A stretch of DNA of 64,000 nt. It comes from Pedobacter sp. SYSU D00535. Its GTDB lineage: Bacteria > Bacteroidota > Bacteroidia > Sphingobacteriales > Sphingobacteriaceae. The notes beneath the pieces are model-generated. The model ran no database searches. It saw nothing but the letters and a program-made list of their open reading frames with translations, and was not told where the DNA came from. The stretch is from contig NZ_JAFEWD010000002.1 of NCBI RefSeq assembly GCF_017355855.1, positions 186,001 through 250,000 on the forward strand. The letters are read 5' to 3'. Positions 1 through 7,380 of this stretch are shown here, piece by piece. The position numbers and the translations under genes were made by a program. Numbering within the stretch: the stretch's first letter is position 1; each line of letters starts with the position of its first letter.

Positions 1-1127
1 ATAAGAAAGAAAGAATCATCACTTCCCCTCAGGGAGTTGACATGGAGGTACAGGGCGGTAAAAAGGTTATTAATTTTTGTGCGAACAACTATTTGGGCCT
101 ATCCTCAAACCCGTATGTGATTGAAGCTGCGAAGAAAGTGATGGATAGTCATGGTTACGGTCTTTCTTCGGTTCGCTTTATCTGTGGCACTCAGGATATC
201 CACAAGGAGCTGGAGAGGAAGATATCCGACTTTCTTGGGACTGAGGACACCATCTTATATGCAGCTGCTTTTGACGCCAATGGGGGAGTATTTGAACCTT
301 TGTTTAATGAACAGGATGCCATCATCTCCGATGAGCTCAACCATGCGTCTATTATCGATGGTATTCGGTTGTGTAAGGCCCAGCGTTTACGGTATAGACA
401 CGATGATATGGTCGATCTGGAAGAGAAATTGAAGGCCAGCGTTGGTCTTCGGCATCGCATTATTGTTACCGACGGCGCTTTTTCGATGGACGGGACCATC
501 GCACAGCTTGATAGAATTTGCGATCTGGCCGATAAGTATGAAGCGCTCGTGATGATAGACGAAAGCCATACCTCTGGCTTCATTGGAAAAACCGGCCGTG
601 GTACACACGAACATCATAATGTGATGGGAAGAGTGGATATTATTACGGGTACGTTGGGGAAGGCTTTGGGCGGTGCATCAGGCGGTTTTACCTCCGGGCG
701 GAAAGAGATCATTGAAATGTTGAGGCAGCGTTCCAGGCCCTATTTGTTTTCCAATACGCTTGCTCCGGCAATAGTCGGCGGTTCTATTGCTGTGCTGGAG
801 ATGCTAAGTACAACAACAGCACTGCGGGATAAGCTGGAAGATAACACCAGATATTTCAGAGAAAAAATGACCGAAGCCGGCTTTGATATCAGACCCGGGG
901 TTCATCCTATTGTTCCCGTTATGTTGTACGATGCCAAGCTGGCGCAGGATTTTGCTGCAAGAATGCTCGATGAAGGAATCTATGTTATTGGCTTTTATTA
1001 TCCGGTGGTACCACAGGGTAAAGCAAGGATACGGGTGCAGCTTTCAGCGGCTCACGAAAGGGAGCATCTTGATAAAGCAATTGCCGCATTTGTGAAAGTC
1101 GGCAGAGAGCTTAGTGTGTTGAAGTAA
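1..1127 (+). CDS. kbl: 2-amino-3-ketobutyrate CoA ligase (glycine C-acetyltransferase), 5' end outside window
   Basis: This PLP enzyme cleaves 2-amino-3-ketobutyrate with CoA to glycine and acetyl-CoA, the second step of threonine catabolism, in the cytoplasm. The reading frame is open from base 3, and the codons before the first internal ATG (position 42) encode the expected KBL sequence [11 protein letters not shown]. The gene therefore starts upstream of the window and the ATG at 42 is internal. Visible family signatures are [24 protein letters not shown] and the PLP-lysine motif GTLGKALGG (lysine about residue 207 counted from position 42). The C-terminal domain is complete. It ends about 220 bp before the prophage attachment site, so it is the left host neighbour of the insertion. 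Confidence 0.95.
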   Translation, partial: KKERIITSPQGVDMEVQGGKKVINFCANNYLGLSSNPYVIEAAKKVMDSHGYGLSSVRFICGTQDIHKELERKISDFLGTEDTILYAAAFDANGGVFEPLFNEQDAIISDELNHASIIDGIRLCKAQRLRYRHDDMVDLEEKLKASVGLRHRIIVTDGAFSMDGTIAQLDRICDLADKYEALVMIDESHTSGFIGKTGRGTHEHHNVMGRVDIITGTLGKALGGASGGFTSGRKEIIEMLRQRSRPYLFSNTLAPAIVGGSIAVLEMLSTTTALRDKLEDNTRYFREKMTEAGFDIRPGVHPIVPVMLYDAKLAQDFAARMLDEGIYVIGFYYPVVPQGKARIRVQLSAAHEREHLDKAIAAFVKVGRELSVLK

Positions 1128-1301
1128 AATTTACAGGTTTTAGAATAAGATTTTTTTGAAGTACTATCCCTGTTTCTAATCTCAGCCTCGCTCGCTCAGG
1201 ACTTTGTATTACTCACAACATATCTTGGCCTAAAGGTAGGCTGACTGAATAGGTTTCCAAGAGTTCTCGTTCTTTCCACCTTTCCAAAAATAATTCGAAA
1301 A

Positions 1302-1339
1302 AAAAAACGCTATAAATCTTTCAATTTATAGCGTTTTTT
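1302..1339. terminator. Strong bidirectional hairpin; original tmRNA terminator
   Basis: A perfect 16-bp inverted repeat (1302-1317 and 1324-1339) encloses a 6-nt loop, with A/T runs on both sides, so it can terminate transcription in both directions. In the uninterrupted chromosome it would lie about 10 bp past the 3' end of the leftward tmRNA gene, the expected place for the ssrA terminator. In the lysogen it is 41 kb away from tmRNA. Confidence 0.85.
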
Positions 1340-1494
1340 AACCTGTTGGTGGAGCCGGAGGGATTCGAACCACCCTCATGCTGATTTTTTGAATTAAAAC
1401 CGCGTTTTTGACTATCTGGGAGTACTTTAAGTTTTTCTTTTTTGTCCCTCCAGTCAGCCAGTTGGTCAGTTGGCGCTTTTTCAGGAGTGCTCAT
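1321..1494 (-). CDS. 5' part of the phage integrase gene, separated from its body by integration
   Basis: From ATG at 1494 this leftward frame has 41 phage codons, then 8 codons of att core (GSNPSGST), then 8 host codons to a TGA at 1323-1321, giving 57 aa in the lysogen. In the circular phage the same frame continues through the core directly into the integrase body, because codon phase is identical at 1371 and 42404. This predicts a 473-aa integrase. An in-frame TAA seven codons upstream of the ATG supports the start. The segment encodes a TDQLAD peptide that echoes TDQSAD just after the core, coming from a DNA repeat that could be an integrase arm site. It lies 92 bp downstream of the HTH gene ending at 1587, in the same direction. 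Confidence 0.7.
   Translation of the reverse strand: MSTPEKAPTDQLADWRDKKEKLKVLPDSQKRGFNSKNQHEGGSNPSGSTNRLKNAIN
1349..1371. repeat. attL core (23-bp copy of the tmRNA 3' end)
   Basis: This is identical to 42382-42404. Reading leftward it is the T-arm and acceptor strand of tmRNA followed by host sequence that completes CCA and then the terminator at 1302-1339. Bases on either side of the 23 bp differ between the two copies, so the core is exactly 23 bp. Confidence 0.95.
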
Positions 1495-1586
1495 TTTATA
1501 GGCTTCCGAAGTGTTTTAGATAAGTTTTTGTTACATGAAATACCATCTTCGTTTGCTTCCTTCCAAGAATCCGTGAAGGATAAATG

Positions 1587-1934
1587 TTAGTTATGAGTAC
1601 CTTTTGTTTCATTTTCGATGTGTTTTAAGCGAGCATTTAGGATCAGGTTTTCCACCTGAAGATTCTTAATATTTGTAATGAGAGTTGACTTGTCTTCCTG
1701 GTACTTTGTCGGACCAGTACCGTTAACGATCCAGTCCGGGTGATACTTTAGTTTTACGGAAATATTTTGAATGACTTCGAGCGTGATTGGCTGAGTTGCT
1801 TTCATCATCCTGCTAATAGAAGGCTGCGAAGTTCCGCAGAGTTCCGCGAATTCCTTCTGGGCTCCCTTACCTGCGCTTTTAAAATCGCGGTAGATCAGTT
1901 CTAGTCGCTTAGCTGCTTTAAGATCAATCTTCAT
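1587..1934 (-). CDS. Cro/C1-type HTH protein
   Basis: The 115-aa protein has a lambda-repressor-like helix-turn-helix near residues 25-60 (QKEFAELCGTSQPSISRMMK) and a C-terminal coiled-coil stretch (about 85-110), consistent with a small DNA-binding dimer. It is the second gene of the leftward immunity operon, 10 bp after the S24 repressor gene. It probably acts as a second regulator of lysogeny. In the circular phage the next gene downstream is the integrase, suggesting one repressor-HTH-int transcript. Confidence 0.75.
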   Translation of the reverse strand: MKIDLKAAKRLELIYRDFKSAGKGAQKEFAELCGTSQPSISRMMKATQPITLEVIQNISVKLKYHPDWIVNGTGPTKYQEDKSTLITNIKNLQVENLILNARLKHIENETKGTHN

Positions 1935-1944
1935 CCCATATTTA

Positions 1945-2712
1945 TTAATAAGGCCTCATCTTTCCAAAAGGATCCACTACGTTGAACAGCTGCTCCACAT
2001 CATCGATGTGAATGGTGAAGTCCGGATATTCTTTTTTATCAGGATTCCAGGAGTGAAGCTTTAGCAATCCAGTTTCCAAGTCGTGATCAATAATCTCTTT
2101 CACCATGATGCCATCAGTTCGGTGAACGATGATCCAGGCTTCATTGCTGTGGATGTGTAGTTTGTATTGCCACTGCTCCCGCTTCAAATCTCGTCCGATG
2201 ATCTTCTGTCCTGGCCATAGGCTTTTGCGGGCCATCTCTTCTGTCTCAATGTTCACCATGCTTCTGCCCTTCATTTCAAAAGCCAGGTAGGTTCCGCGGT
2301 GAAGCCGGTGAACTGGTACCGTGATCGTTTCAAATCCATCATAGAATTCAGGATCTGCGTGGCCCATGGGGTAGCTACCCCATGCCTTTTGAGGAACTAC
2401 AGTAATCTGCATCACTTCTGACCCGTCTGGAAGAGTATAGAATTTTTGCCCAGTAGCATCGTACCCCATTGGATCTGCAAGGCGGAGAGGAACGGCTTCA
2501 AGCTTTGGAGTAGTCTTATTAGTGTCTTGTTTGTAAGACAAAAAATCGACACCAAGCACCTTGCTATACTTTTCTTTTAGAGTGGATTTAAGTCTTTCTT
2601 GCTTGAAGTGGACATAAATAGACGTTCGATTTAGGCCCAATTTGTTCGCCAAGTCGGTAACGTCAATGTTTTTATCCTGTATGTAGCTTTTCAGAGCTTC
2701 CCCTTCGTGCAT
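1945..2712 (-). CDS. S24/LexA-type phage repressor (CI-like)
   Basis: The 255-aa protein has an N-terminal HTH (residues about 16-37, LANKLGLNRTSIYVHF) and a C-terminal S24 peptidase-like domain. The likely catalytic serine is S151 in EMKGRSM and the lysine K205 in GIMVKEI. The region around 108-122 (KAWGSYPMGHADPEF) matches the self-cleavage hinge seen in Bacteroidetes phage repressors, so RecA-dependent autocleavage on DNA damage is the expected induction mechanism. It is transcribed leftward, divergent from the early operon, with a palindromic operator between them. Confidence 0.85.
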   Translation of the reverse strand: MHEGEALKSYIQDKNIDVTDLANKLGLNRTSIYVHFKQERLKSTLKEKYSKVLGVDFLSYKQDTNKTTPKLEAVPLRLADPMGYDATGQKFYTLPDGSEVMQITVVPQKAWGSYPMGHADPEFYDGFETITVPVHRLHRGTYLAFEMKGRSMVNIETEEMARKSLWPGQKIIGRDLKREQWQYKLHIHSNEAWIIVHRTDGIMVKEIIDHDLETGLLKLHSWNPDKKEYPDFTIHIDDVEQLFNVVDPFGKMRPY

Positions 2713-2753
2713 TTGTAGTCTGTTGAAAAAACGTAGAAAATAATTTCAATAAA

Positions 2754-2782
2754 TTTTCGACAACTATTGCAAGTGTCGAAAA
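2754..2782. promoter_or_regulatory. Palindromic operator in the divergent repressor/early intergenic region
   Basis: Perfect 9-bp arms TTTTCGACA (2754-2762) and TGTCGAAAA (2774-2782) are separated by 11 bp, so the arm centres are 20 bp apart, fitting a dimeric repressor on one helix face. It lies between the divergent repressor gene and the LuxR-type gene. It is most likely the repressor operator; which of the two regulators binds is inference. Confidence 0.65.
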
Positions 2783-2860
2783 AGTGTCTGATATTTGTAT
2801 TGTACAACGACAACAAAGGTAAATATTAAAAAAGCAACTCATATCCCCAAAAACTACTAA

Positions 2861-3427
2861 ATGTTAAATAGCAGCGGACATAACAAGATTTTACCAGGCC
2901 TAGTAGATAGCGCAGTTGAGTTCTTCGTAGATCAACACGAGGTTAAATGTGTGCATGACGGTAGAACTTATTCATTCGAAAATTTTCCTGAATGGATCAT
3001 TGAGCTGGTTAAAGAAGATATGCTTCAACACCCTGAAGCAATTAAGGCACTAGCATCTTGGGAGAATCTTCATGAATCAGAGCATGTTAGGCAATACATC
3101 TATTGCCGCTTCGGTGGACTTGATAACGACGCTGATATCGATGTTGATCGTGGTATTCATTACGCTGAGTATTTCGATTGTGGTCTTCGCGGAAGTTGCA
3201 AGTATGAAGGGAAGCTCTGCTGCAGTGTTCAGGTTTCAAACGGATACCTCACCAAAACCGAAATCGAAATTCTTAAGCGCATAAGCAAAGCGAATAAACT
3301 CATTGCTGACGAGTTATGCATCAGCTGTGAAACCGTCAACTCACACATCCAAAATATTATGAAGAAAACAGGCTTAGCCGGAAAGGTTGAACTGGCAATT
3401 TTCGCCACTAAGAAAGGAATGATTTAG
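2861..3427 (+). CDS. Early transcriptional regulator with LuxR-type C-terminal HTH
   Basis: The 188-aa protein has a C-terminal GerE/LuxR-like HTH from about residue 128 (LTKTEIEILKRIS, then CISCETVNSHIQNIMKKTGL) that matches the family core. The N-terminal half is unlike known sensor domains and contains a cysteine cluster (CGLRGSC, LCC, residues about 108-121) that could bind metal. It is the first rightward gene after the immunity switch, placed where a delayed-early activator would be. It overlaps no other gene and is followed immediately by a small ORF. Confidence 0.75.
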   Translation: MLNSSGHNKILPGLVDSAVEFFVDQHEVKCVHDGRTYSFENFPEWIIELVKEDMLQHPEAIKALASWENLHESEHVRQYIYCRFGGLDNDADIDVDRGIHYAEYFDCGLRGSCKYEGKLCCSVQVSNGYLTKTEIEILKRISKANKLIADELCISCETVNSHIQNIMKKTGLAGKVELAIFATKKGMI

Positions 3428-3661
3428 ATGAATACTGAACTAGCAACACCAGTAAAGGGCACCTCTTGGACCGACTTGATAGTGGCCATAGAGGTTGGAG
3501 GTGAAGGTTATTTCCCTTACGAAAAAGCAGCAACTATTCGCCCTCTTATTTCAGGCCGAGTAAAGGACAAATACCCAGAGAGAGCCTTCGAAGCTACCAA
3601 GGGAGAAAAGGAAATAGACGGATTGAATCAGGAAGTTCTGGTTGTAAAACGGATTAAATAA
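3428..3661 (+). CDS. Small conserved phage protein, function unknown
   Basis: The 77-aa protein starts on the base after the upstream stop codon. Its motif GTSWTDLIVAIEVG...FPYEKAATIRPLISGRVK resembles small proteins common in Bacteroidetes phages and integrative elements. It is basic at the C-terminus and could bind nucleic acid, but no domain is recognised. Confidence 0.7.
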   Translation: MNTELATPVKGTSWTDLIVAIEVGGEGYFPYEKAATIRPLISGRVKDKYPERAFEATKGEKEIDGLNQEVLVVKRIK

Positions 3662-3662
3662 A

Positions 3663-3869
3663 GTGGACTTAAAGGTTATCCATATCGACGAAGAGCAGGA
3701 GACTCCTGAAGTGGTGGAAGGCGCTAAACTTCCCCTGCATCAAGATCCTGAGTACTTGGCTAACCTAAAGCTTTCATTCATCGCTCATCACAACGAGAAG
3801 ATTAGGAACCAAAAAAAGAAAGCCCTTGCTAGTAACAAGAGCCTTCCCATAATATCAGCTGCTCGCTAA
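3663..3869 (+). CDS. Small hypothetical protein (GTG start)
   Basis: The 68-aa protein starts at GTG one base after the previous stop; no ATG is available in frame nearby. It is acidic in its first half and lysine-rich in its second. Function is not recognised. Tight packing with its neighbours supports coding. Confidence 0.55.
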   Translation: MDLKVIHIDEEQETPEVVEGAKLPLHQDPEYLANLKLSFIAHHNEKIRNQKKKALASNKSLPIISAAR

Positions 3870-3898
3870 AACAACTAAATATTAAGAACCATGTCAAA
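3869..3898 (+). repeat. Leader repeat copy 1 (AACTAAATATTAAGAACCAT type)
   Basis: The stretch immediately upstream of and including the start codon of the gene at 3891 is nearly identical to those at 5311-5340 and 7114-7147, although the following genes are unrelated. It probably acts as a shared translation-initiation or regulatory leader. Confidence 0.6.
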
Positions 3899-4244
3899 GG
3901 TAAGCATTCAAAACGAAAAAACGGTACTATGGATCAGCTCCCGTTTCATCAAGAACTACAGAGAGGTAGTATTGATCATCACTTCCAACGGTGTGAACTA
4001 TACCATCGCCGTGAATCAGCAACACATTAAAGACTTCATCCAGGATAACCTTGAGAAATATAGGGGCTGGCTTGATGCGAACTATTGCTCTTGGGAGCAG
4101 GATAATAACAATGAGCTGGCTTCTGAAATGGCTGCTAGAGTGTGGAAGTCGGACTGGATGCTTACCGATTACGTGAACGCTTTAACTGATGCTGAGCTTG
4201 CTGAACTGGAAACGGCACCAGTGGCAGAAAGGAGGGCTGCATAA
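3891..4244 (+). CDS. Hypothetical early protein
   Basis: The 117-aa acidic protein has no recognised domain. It is preceded by leader repeat copy 1. Its stop overlaps the start of the next gene (TAATG), indicating translational coupling. Confidence 0.65.
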   Translation: MSKVSIQNEKTVLWISSRFIKNYREVVLIITSNGVNYTIAVNQQHIKDFIQDNLEKYRGWLDANYCSWEQDNNNELASEMAARVWKSDWMLTDYVNALTDAELAELETAPVAERRAA

Positions 4245-4486
4245 TGTCTATGATAACAGGAAACGAACCAGCAATGCCTAGAGACCACAGATATCAAGGT
4301 CACAATGGCCTAACTATTCGCCAACAGTTTGCAGCTATGGCTATGCAGGGTCTAGTATCAAGCACAAAATGGGAGCATAGCCCAATGGGGAATATCTATC
4401 TGTCTTCAACTGCAAAACATGCAGTCGAACTTGCTGATGCCCTAATAGCAGAGCTTAACAAAGAAAGCGAGGTATCCAATGGGTAA
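4244..4486 (+). CDS. Small conserved phage protein (GNEPAMP / GLTIRQQFA family)
   Basis: The 80-aa protein matches the layout of a small family widespread in phages of Gram-negatives: GNEPAMP near the N-terminus, GLTIRQQFAAMAMQGL in the middle and an ADALIAEL helix near the end. Function is unknown. It ends in EVSNG within the junction repeat that also holds the next start codon (4469-4487). Confidence 0.75.
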   Translation: MSMITGNEPAMPRDHRYQGHNGLTIRQQFAAMAMQGLVSSTKWEHSPMGNIYLSSTAKHAVELADALIAELNKESEVSNG

Positions 4487-4487
4487 G
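4469..4487 (+). repeat. Overlapping stop/start junction repeat, copy 1
   Basis: A 19-bp junction (GAGGTATCCAATGGRTAAG) encodes the last residues EVSNG and stop of the upstream gene, and in another frame the ATG of the downstream gene. It includes GAGG placed as a ribosome-binding site. Further copies are at 4656-4674 and 7363-7381. Confidence 0.75.
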
Positions 4488-4673
4488 CACATGGAAAACT
4501 TCAATACGTTCTCCGTGGAGAAAAAGATATGGGCTTTACAACTAGAGATATCCCAAGAGGAAGGGTATCAAGAAAATACATCAAATCCGATGAAGTTCCG
4601 CAGACGGAAGAAATACATCAAAGATTTAAAGCAACAATTAAGGGATTTAGAAAGTGAGGTATCCAATGGATAA
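4479..4673 (+). CDS. Small hypothetical charged protein
   Basis: The 64-aa, highly charged, probably helical protein (RRRKKYIKDLKQQLRDLE) has no recognised domain. The ATG lies inside junction repeat copy 1, and its own C-terminus (ESEVSNG) lies in copy 2, so it is a cassette bounded by two copies of the same junction. Confidence 0.6.
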   Translation: MGKHMENFNTFSVEKKIWALQLEISQEEGYQENTSNPMKFRRRKKYIKDLKQQLRDLESEVSNG

Positions 4674-4674
4674 G
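4656..4674 (+). repeat. Overlapping stop/start junction repeat, copy 2
   Basis: It has the same arrangement as at 4469-4487 with one base difference. It ends one gene (EVSNG stop) and provides the ATG at 4666 for the next. Confidence 0.75.
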
Positions 4675-4998
4675 TGCGCGAACCTCATCAAGAAGATCAA
4701 GGAGATCTATGACTATTCGGGTGATGCTGCTGCCAACAAGTTCGATATCCGCGAGCAAATCGCTCAGGTGATTGAGGACTACGAGGCCGAGGAACTTCCA
4801 AAAGCTTTCACTGCAACGATCACGGTGAATGAGTACGAAGCCGAGTATTTTCTGGCAAACGTGGATGTGATTGTCAATAACTGTAAGATCATAGGCAATA
4901 CACATGTACCGATAGAGACTGTGAAGGATTTGCGGGAAAGGGGAAGGAAACTGCTTTTCCCGATTAGCCAGGGAGAGGAGGTGGTATGCTCAAAGTAA
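4666..4998 (+). CDS. Hypothetical early protein
   Basis: The 110-aa protein is taken from ATG 4666. A GTG at 4654 would add four residues, but the ATG sits at the conserved position in junction repeat copy 2. There is no recognised domain. The sequence looks like a helical N-terminus followed by a beta-containing region (AFTATITVNEYEAEYFLANVDVIV). Its end overlaps the next start by 13 bp. Confidence 0.65.
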   Translation: MDKCANLIKKIKEIYDYSGDAAANKFDIREQIAQVIEDYEAEELPKAFTATITVNEYEAEYFLANVDVIVNNCKIIGNTHVPIETVKDLRERGRKLLFPISQGEEVVCSK

Positions 4999-5168
4999 AC
5001 AGAACCGTTCATCCTGATGGAGTGGTGGTGTTTTACCTCAAAGGCATGGAACCTCCAAAGGTCAAAGACATGACGGATATCATGAAAGCGGCCGTGATCA
5101 AAAACATTCAGGATCGCAGGAGTAGCGAAGTCCTGATTACTAAATACGCAATAATCAAATTCAAATAG
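4986..5168 (+). CDS. Small hypothetical protein
   Basis: The 60-aa basic protein starts inside the end of the previous gene and finishes one base before the next. No domain is recognised. It is called on packing within the operon. Confidence 0.5.
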   Translation: MLKVNRTVHPDGVVVFYLKGMEPPKVKDMTDIMKAAVIKNIQDRRSSEVLITKYAIIKFK

Positions 5169-5169
5169 C

Positions 5170-5376
5170 ATGTATTTCTACGAGGACGAGTTAGAATATT
5201 CCGAGGCTCAAGAGCTTACGACGAAACAGAAAATGGTAGTGTGGTCGCTGGTATTAGCCGGTTTGGTACTACTCGTCTCTCTGGTCTATACATGCAATGA
5301 AGCAACATCAAAACAACTAAATATCGAGAACCATGTCAAATCAACTTCAAACGGATTCCCCAACTGGGGTGGCTAA
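5170..5376 (+). CDS. Small single-pass membrane protein
   Basis: The 68-aa protein has an acidic N-terminus and one clear transmembrane helix at about residues 23-42 (MVVWSLVLAGLVLLVSLVYT), followed by a short polar tail that overlaps the start of recT. Its role is unknown; small early membrane proteins can act in exclusion or host-takeover functions, but nothing here shows that. Confidence 0.6.
   Translation: MYFYEDELEYSEAQELTTKQKMVVWSLVLAGLVLLVSLVYTCNEATSKQLNIENHVKSTSNGFPNWGG
5311..5340 (+). repeat. Leader repeat copy 2
   Basis: This second copy of the AACTAAATAT..GAACCATGTCAAA leader lies immediately in front of recT and inside the 3' end of the membrane-protein gene. Confidence 0.6.
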
Positions 5377-6247
5377 AACGCAACAGCAGTTAACAAAGCA
5401 GTTTTTCTCTCAGGATAATGTTAGAAAGAAGTTTGAGGAGCTGTTAGGAAAGAAAGCACAAGGATTTGTTACGTCAGTCCTTCAATGTGTGTCTTCAAAT
5501 GCTCACCTCGTAAATGCTGAAACTAATAGTATTTACCAGGCGGCGATGATGGCGGCTACCCTTGATCTTCCAATTAACAACAATCTTGGATTTGCTTATA
5601 TCATCCCTTACACCCAGTCCTACAAAGACGATAAAGGGATCTGGCAAAAAAAGCAGGTAGCTCAGTTTCAATTAGGCTATAAAGGATTCATTCAACTTGC
5701 TCAAAGAAGCGGACAGTTCAAGACTATTTCGGCAACTCCAATCTATGCAGGACAAATAGTTAGGAATAACCCACTCACTGGAATTGAGTTTGATTTTTCG
5801 GTAACCGCGGAAGGGGAGCCGGTCGGCTATGCTGCTTATTTCTCTTTGCTAAACGGGTTTGAAAAGACACTTTATATGACCACGGAAGAGGTTAAAAAGC
5901 ATGGAGTAAAATACAGCAAATCGTTTTCGACAGGAGTATGGACCTCTGACTTTCCATCCATGGCCATTAAAACTGTTACGAAGCTCCTTTTGTCAAAATT
6001 TGCACCACTGTCGATCGAAATGCAGAAGGCTGTCACCGTAGATCAGTCCGTGATAAATAACGCTGAGACAGAAGATATCACATACATCGACACGACGGAG
6101 CCTCAGGATCAAACCGATAAAGAGGTAGAGAGGATGTATCTATTGATTTCCGATGCGACCAGCAAAAAGGAGCTGGAATCTCTGAGGCCCGATGTTCCCG
6201 AGCAGCTTCTTGATTTATTCAATCAAAAAATCACGGAGGTAAAGTAA
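5333..6247 (+). CDS. recT: RecT-family single-strand annealing protein
   Basis: The 304-aa protein anneals complementary single-stranded DNA during phage recombination and replication. It has the RecT core: QAAMMAATLDLPINNNLGFAYIIPY, then QFQLGYKGFIQLAQRSGQF and a GxEFDFS-like segment, at about residues 65-190. The C-terminal tail (about 245-304) is acidic and variable. Its stop shares bases with the start of the nuclease gene, so the two are co-translated as a RecE/RecT-like pair. Leader repeat copy 2 precedes the start. Confidence 0.92.
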   Translation: MSNQLQTDSPTGVAKTQQQLTKQFFSQDNVRKKFEELLGKKAQGFVTSVLQCVSSNAHLVNAETNSIYQAAMMAATLDLPINNNLGFAYIIPYTQSYKDDKGIWQKKQVAQFQLGYKGFIQLAQRSGQFKTISATPIYAGQIVRNNPLTGIEFDFSVTAEGEPVGYAAYFSLLNGFEKTLYMTTEEVKKHGVKYSKSFSTGVWTSDFPSMAIKTVTKLLLSKFAPLSIEMQKAVTVDQSVINNAETEDITYIDTTEPQDQTDKEVERMYLLISDATSKKELESLRPDVPEQLLDLFNQKITEVK

Positions 6248-7014
6248 TGTACGATTTTTCAACTCACAAGTTCAGGTGCTCCAGTTTGGGGCACCTAATG
6301 ACCGAGCCTAAATTGAAGGCGGATAAAGACGCGGGCAACCTATCAGAGTCTGCCAAAACCCATTGCATGGACATATTCATCAGCCATCAATATGGGAGAC
6401 AGGAGGATGTCAACAATAAGTTTATCGAAAAGGGACTCGCTGTTGAGGAGGATGCTATTACCCTTTATAGTAGGGTGACAAAGAAATTTTATAAGAAAAA
6501 CGATCAGCGTCTTTTCAATGACTACATCCAGGGAGAGCCGGATATTTTTCAGGGCGAGTCGATCGAAAAAGCGGACGTGGTAAAAGATATCAAGTCAAGC
6601 TGGTCAATATTCACGTTCCTGAGGACCTATGGGAAAAAGATAAATCCTCTTTATGAATGGCAGGGTGTAGGATACTCATGGCTGACGGGTGCAAAGGAAG
6701 CCTCCGTTGCTTATTGCCTGGTAAATACCCCACTTCCATTGATCGAAGCTGAGAAGCGAAAACTATGGTATCAGTTGGGGCAGCCGAGCGAGACTGACAA
6801 AAACTATCAGGAGGCGTGCGAGGCTCTGGAAAAGTCGCTGACGTACGATGATATTCCCCTTCAGCAAAGGGTTCTCGAATATACCATTGAGATAAAAGAG
6901 GAAAGCATCGGGCAAATAATTCCGAAGGTAACCAAGGCGCGGGAGTATTTGGTGTCGCTTCAAGAGGAACTTTTAAAGACCGGACGATTCCAAGACTTGA
7001 AGTTAACCGCTTAA
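6247..7014 (+). CDS. YqaJ/RecE-like exonuclease
   Basis: The 255-aa protein has the PD-(D/E)XK nuclease layout: an acidic residue near 68, GEPD with D99, then DIKSS with D114 and K116, and a downstream YEWQGVGY glutamine motif. This matches YqaJ-like viral recombinases that resect dsDNA ends to feed the partner annealing protein. It is directly coupled to recT. It ends 7 bp before a tRNA-like gene. Confidence 0.85.
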   Translation: MYDFSTHKFRCSSLGHLMTEPKLKADKDAGNLSESAKTHCMDIFISHQYGRQEDVNNKFIEKGLAVEEDAITLYSRVTKKFYKKNDQRLFNDYIQGEPDIFQGESIEKADVVKDIKSSWSIFTFLRTYGKKINPLYEWQGVGYSWLTGAKEASVAYCLVNTPLPLIEAEKRKLWYQLGQPSETDKNYQEACEALEKSLTYDDIPLQQRVLEYTIEIKEESIGQIIPKVTKAREYLVSLQEELLKTGRFQDLKLTA

Positions 7015-7021
7015 CCTGGCG

Positions 7022-7114
7022 GCGGAAGTAGCTCAGCTGGCTAGAGCGGGTGGTAGTAAGGTCGGCAACCGACAACTAAAACATCAGTCAGGGGTTCGAG
7101 TCCCTTCTTCCGCA
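7022..7114 (+). tRNA. tRNA-like gene with atypical central domain
   Basis: The acceptor stem is a perfect 7-bp pair (7022-7028 with 7107-7113). A standard D-arm (GCTC...GAGC) and a T-arm with GGTTCGAGTCC are present. The segment between the D-arm and T-arm is about 42 nt and does not fold into a normal anticodon arm plus variable loop. Instead it contains a hairpin GTCGG-CAA-CCGAC flanked by TAGT/ACTA. If the hairpin loop is read as a 7-nt anticodon loop, CAA would be the anticodon, but U33 is missing. CCA is not encoded. It may be an unusual tRNA or a tRNA mimic. Confidence 0.5.
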
Positions 7115-7147
7115 CAAACTAAATATTAAGAACCAATAAAATGTCAA
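7114..7147 (+). repeat. Leader repeat copy 3
   Basis: This third copy of the leader (ACTAAATATTAAGAACCA) lies between the tRNA-like gene and the ATG at 7141. Here a few extra A residues separate the motif from the start codon. Confidence 0.6.
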
Positions 7148-7380
7148 TCGCTAAAAACAAACAACACCAGACCGACCTGCAGAAGTTCATGAGCCTCTTT
7201 GGGATGGACAAGCATAAGGTGTCCGACACGAAAGTCGAGTATAGGGTGACGGATCTTGACGGGATGCTCCATGCAGCGCGGGAGATCATCCGAAAGAACC
7301 AGCTAAACCTGATTGCTGAAACATCAGGTTCCATGGCTCAGATCAGGGCTTTCGAAGTGAAGGAGGTATCCAATGGATAA
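7141..7380 (+). CDS. Hypothetical early protein
   Basis: The 79-aa protein has no recognised domain. It follows leader repeat copy 3 and ends in KEVSNG within junction repeat copy 3, like two earlier unrelated genes. Confidence 0.6.
   Translation: MSIAKNKQHQTDLQKFMSLFGMDKHKVSDTKVEYRVTDLDGMLHAAREIIRKNQLNLIAETSGSMAQIRAFEVKEVSNG

Noticed and set aside
1408-1590. A 60-codon rightward frame beside attL
   Set aside because: It is antisense to the integrase 5' segment and low in complexity (TIWEYFKFFFFVPPV). The leftward frame explains the sequence better.
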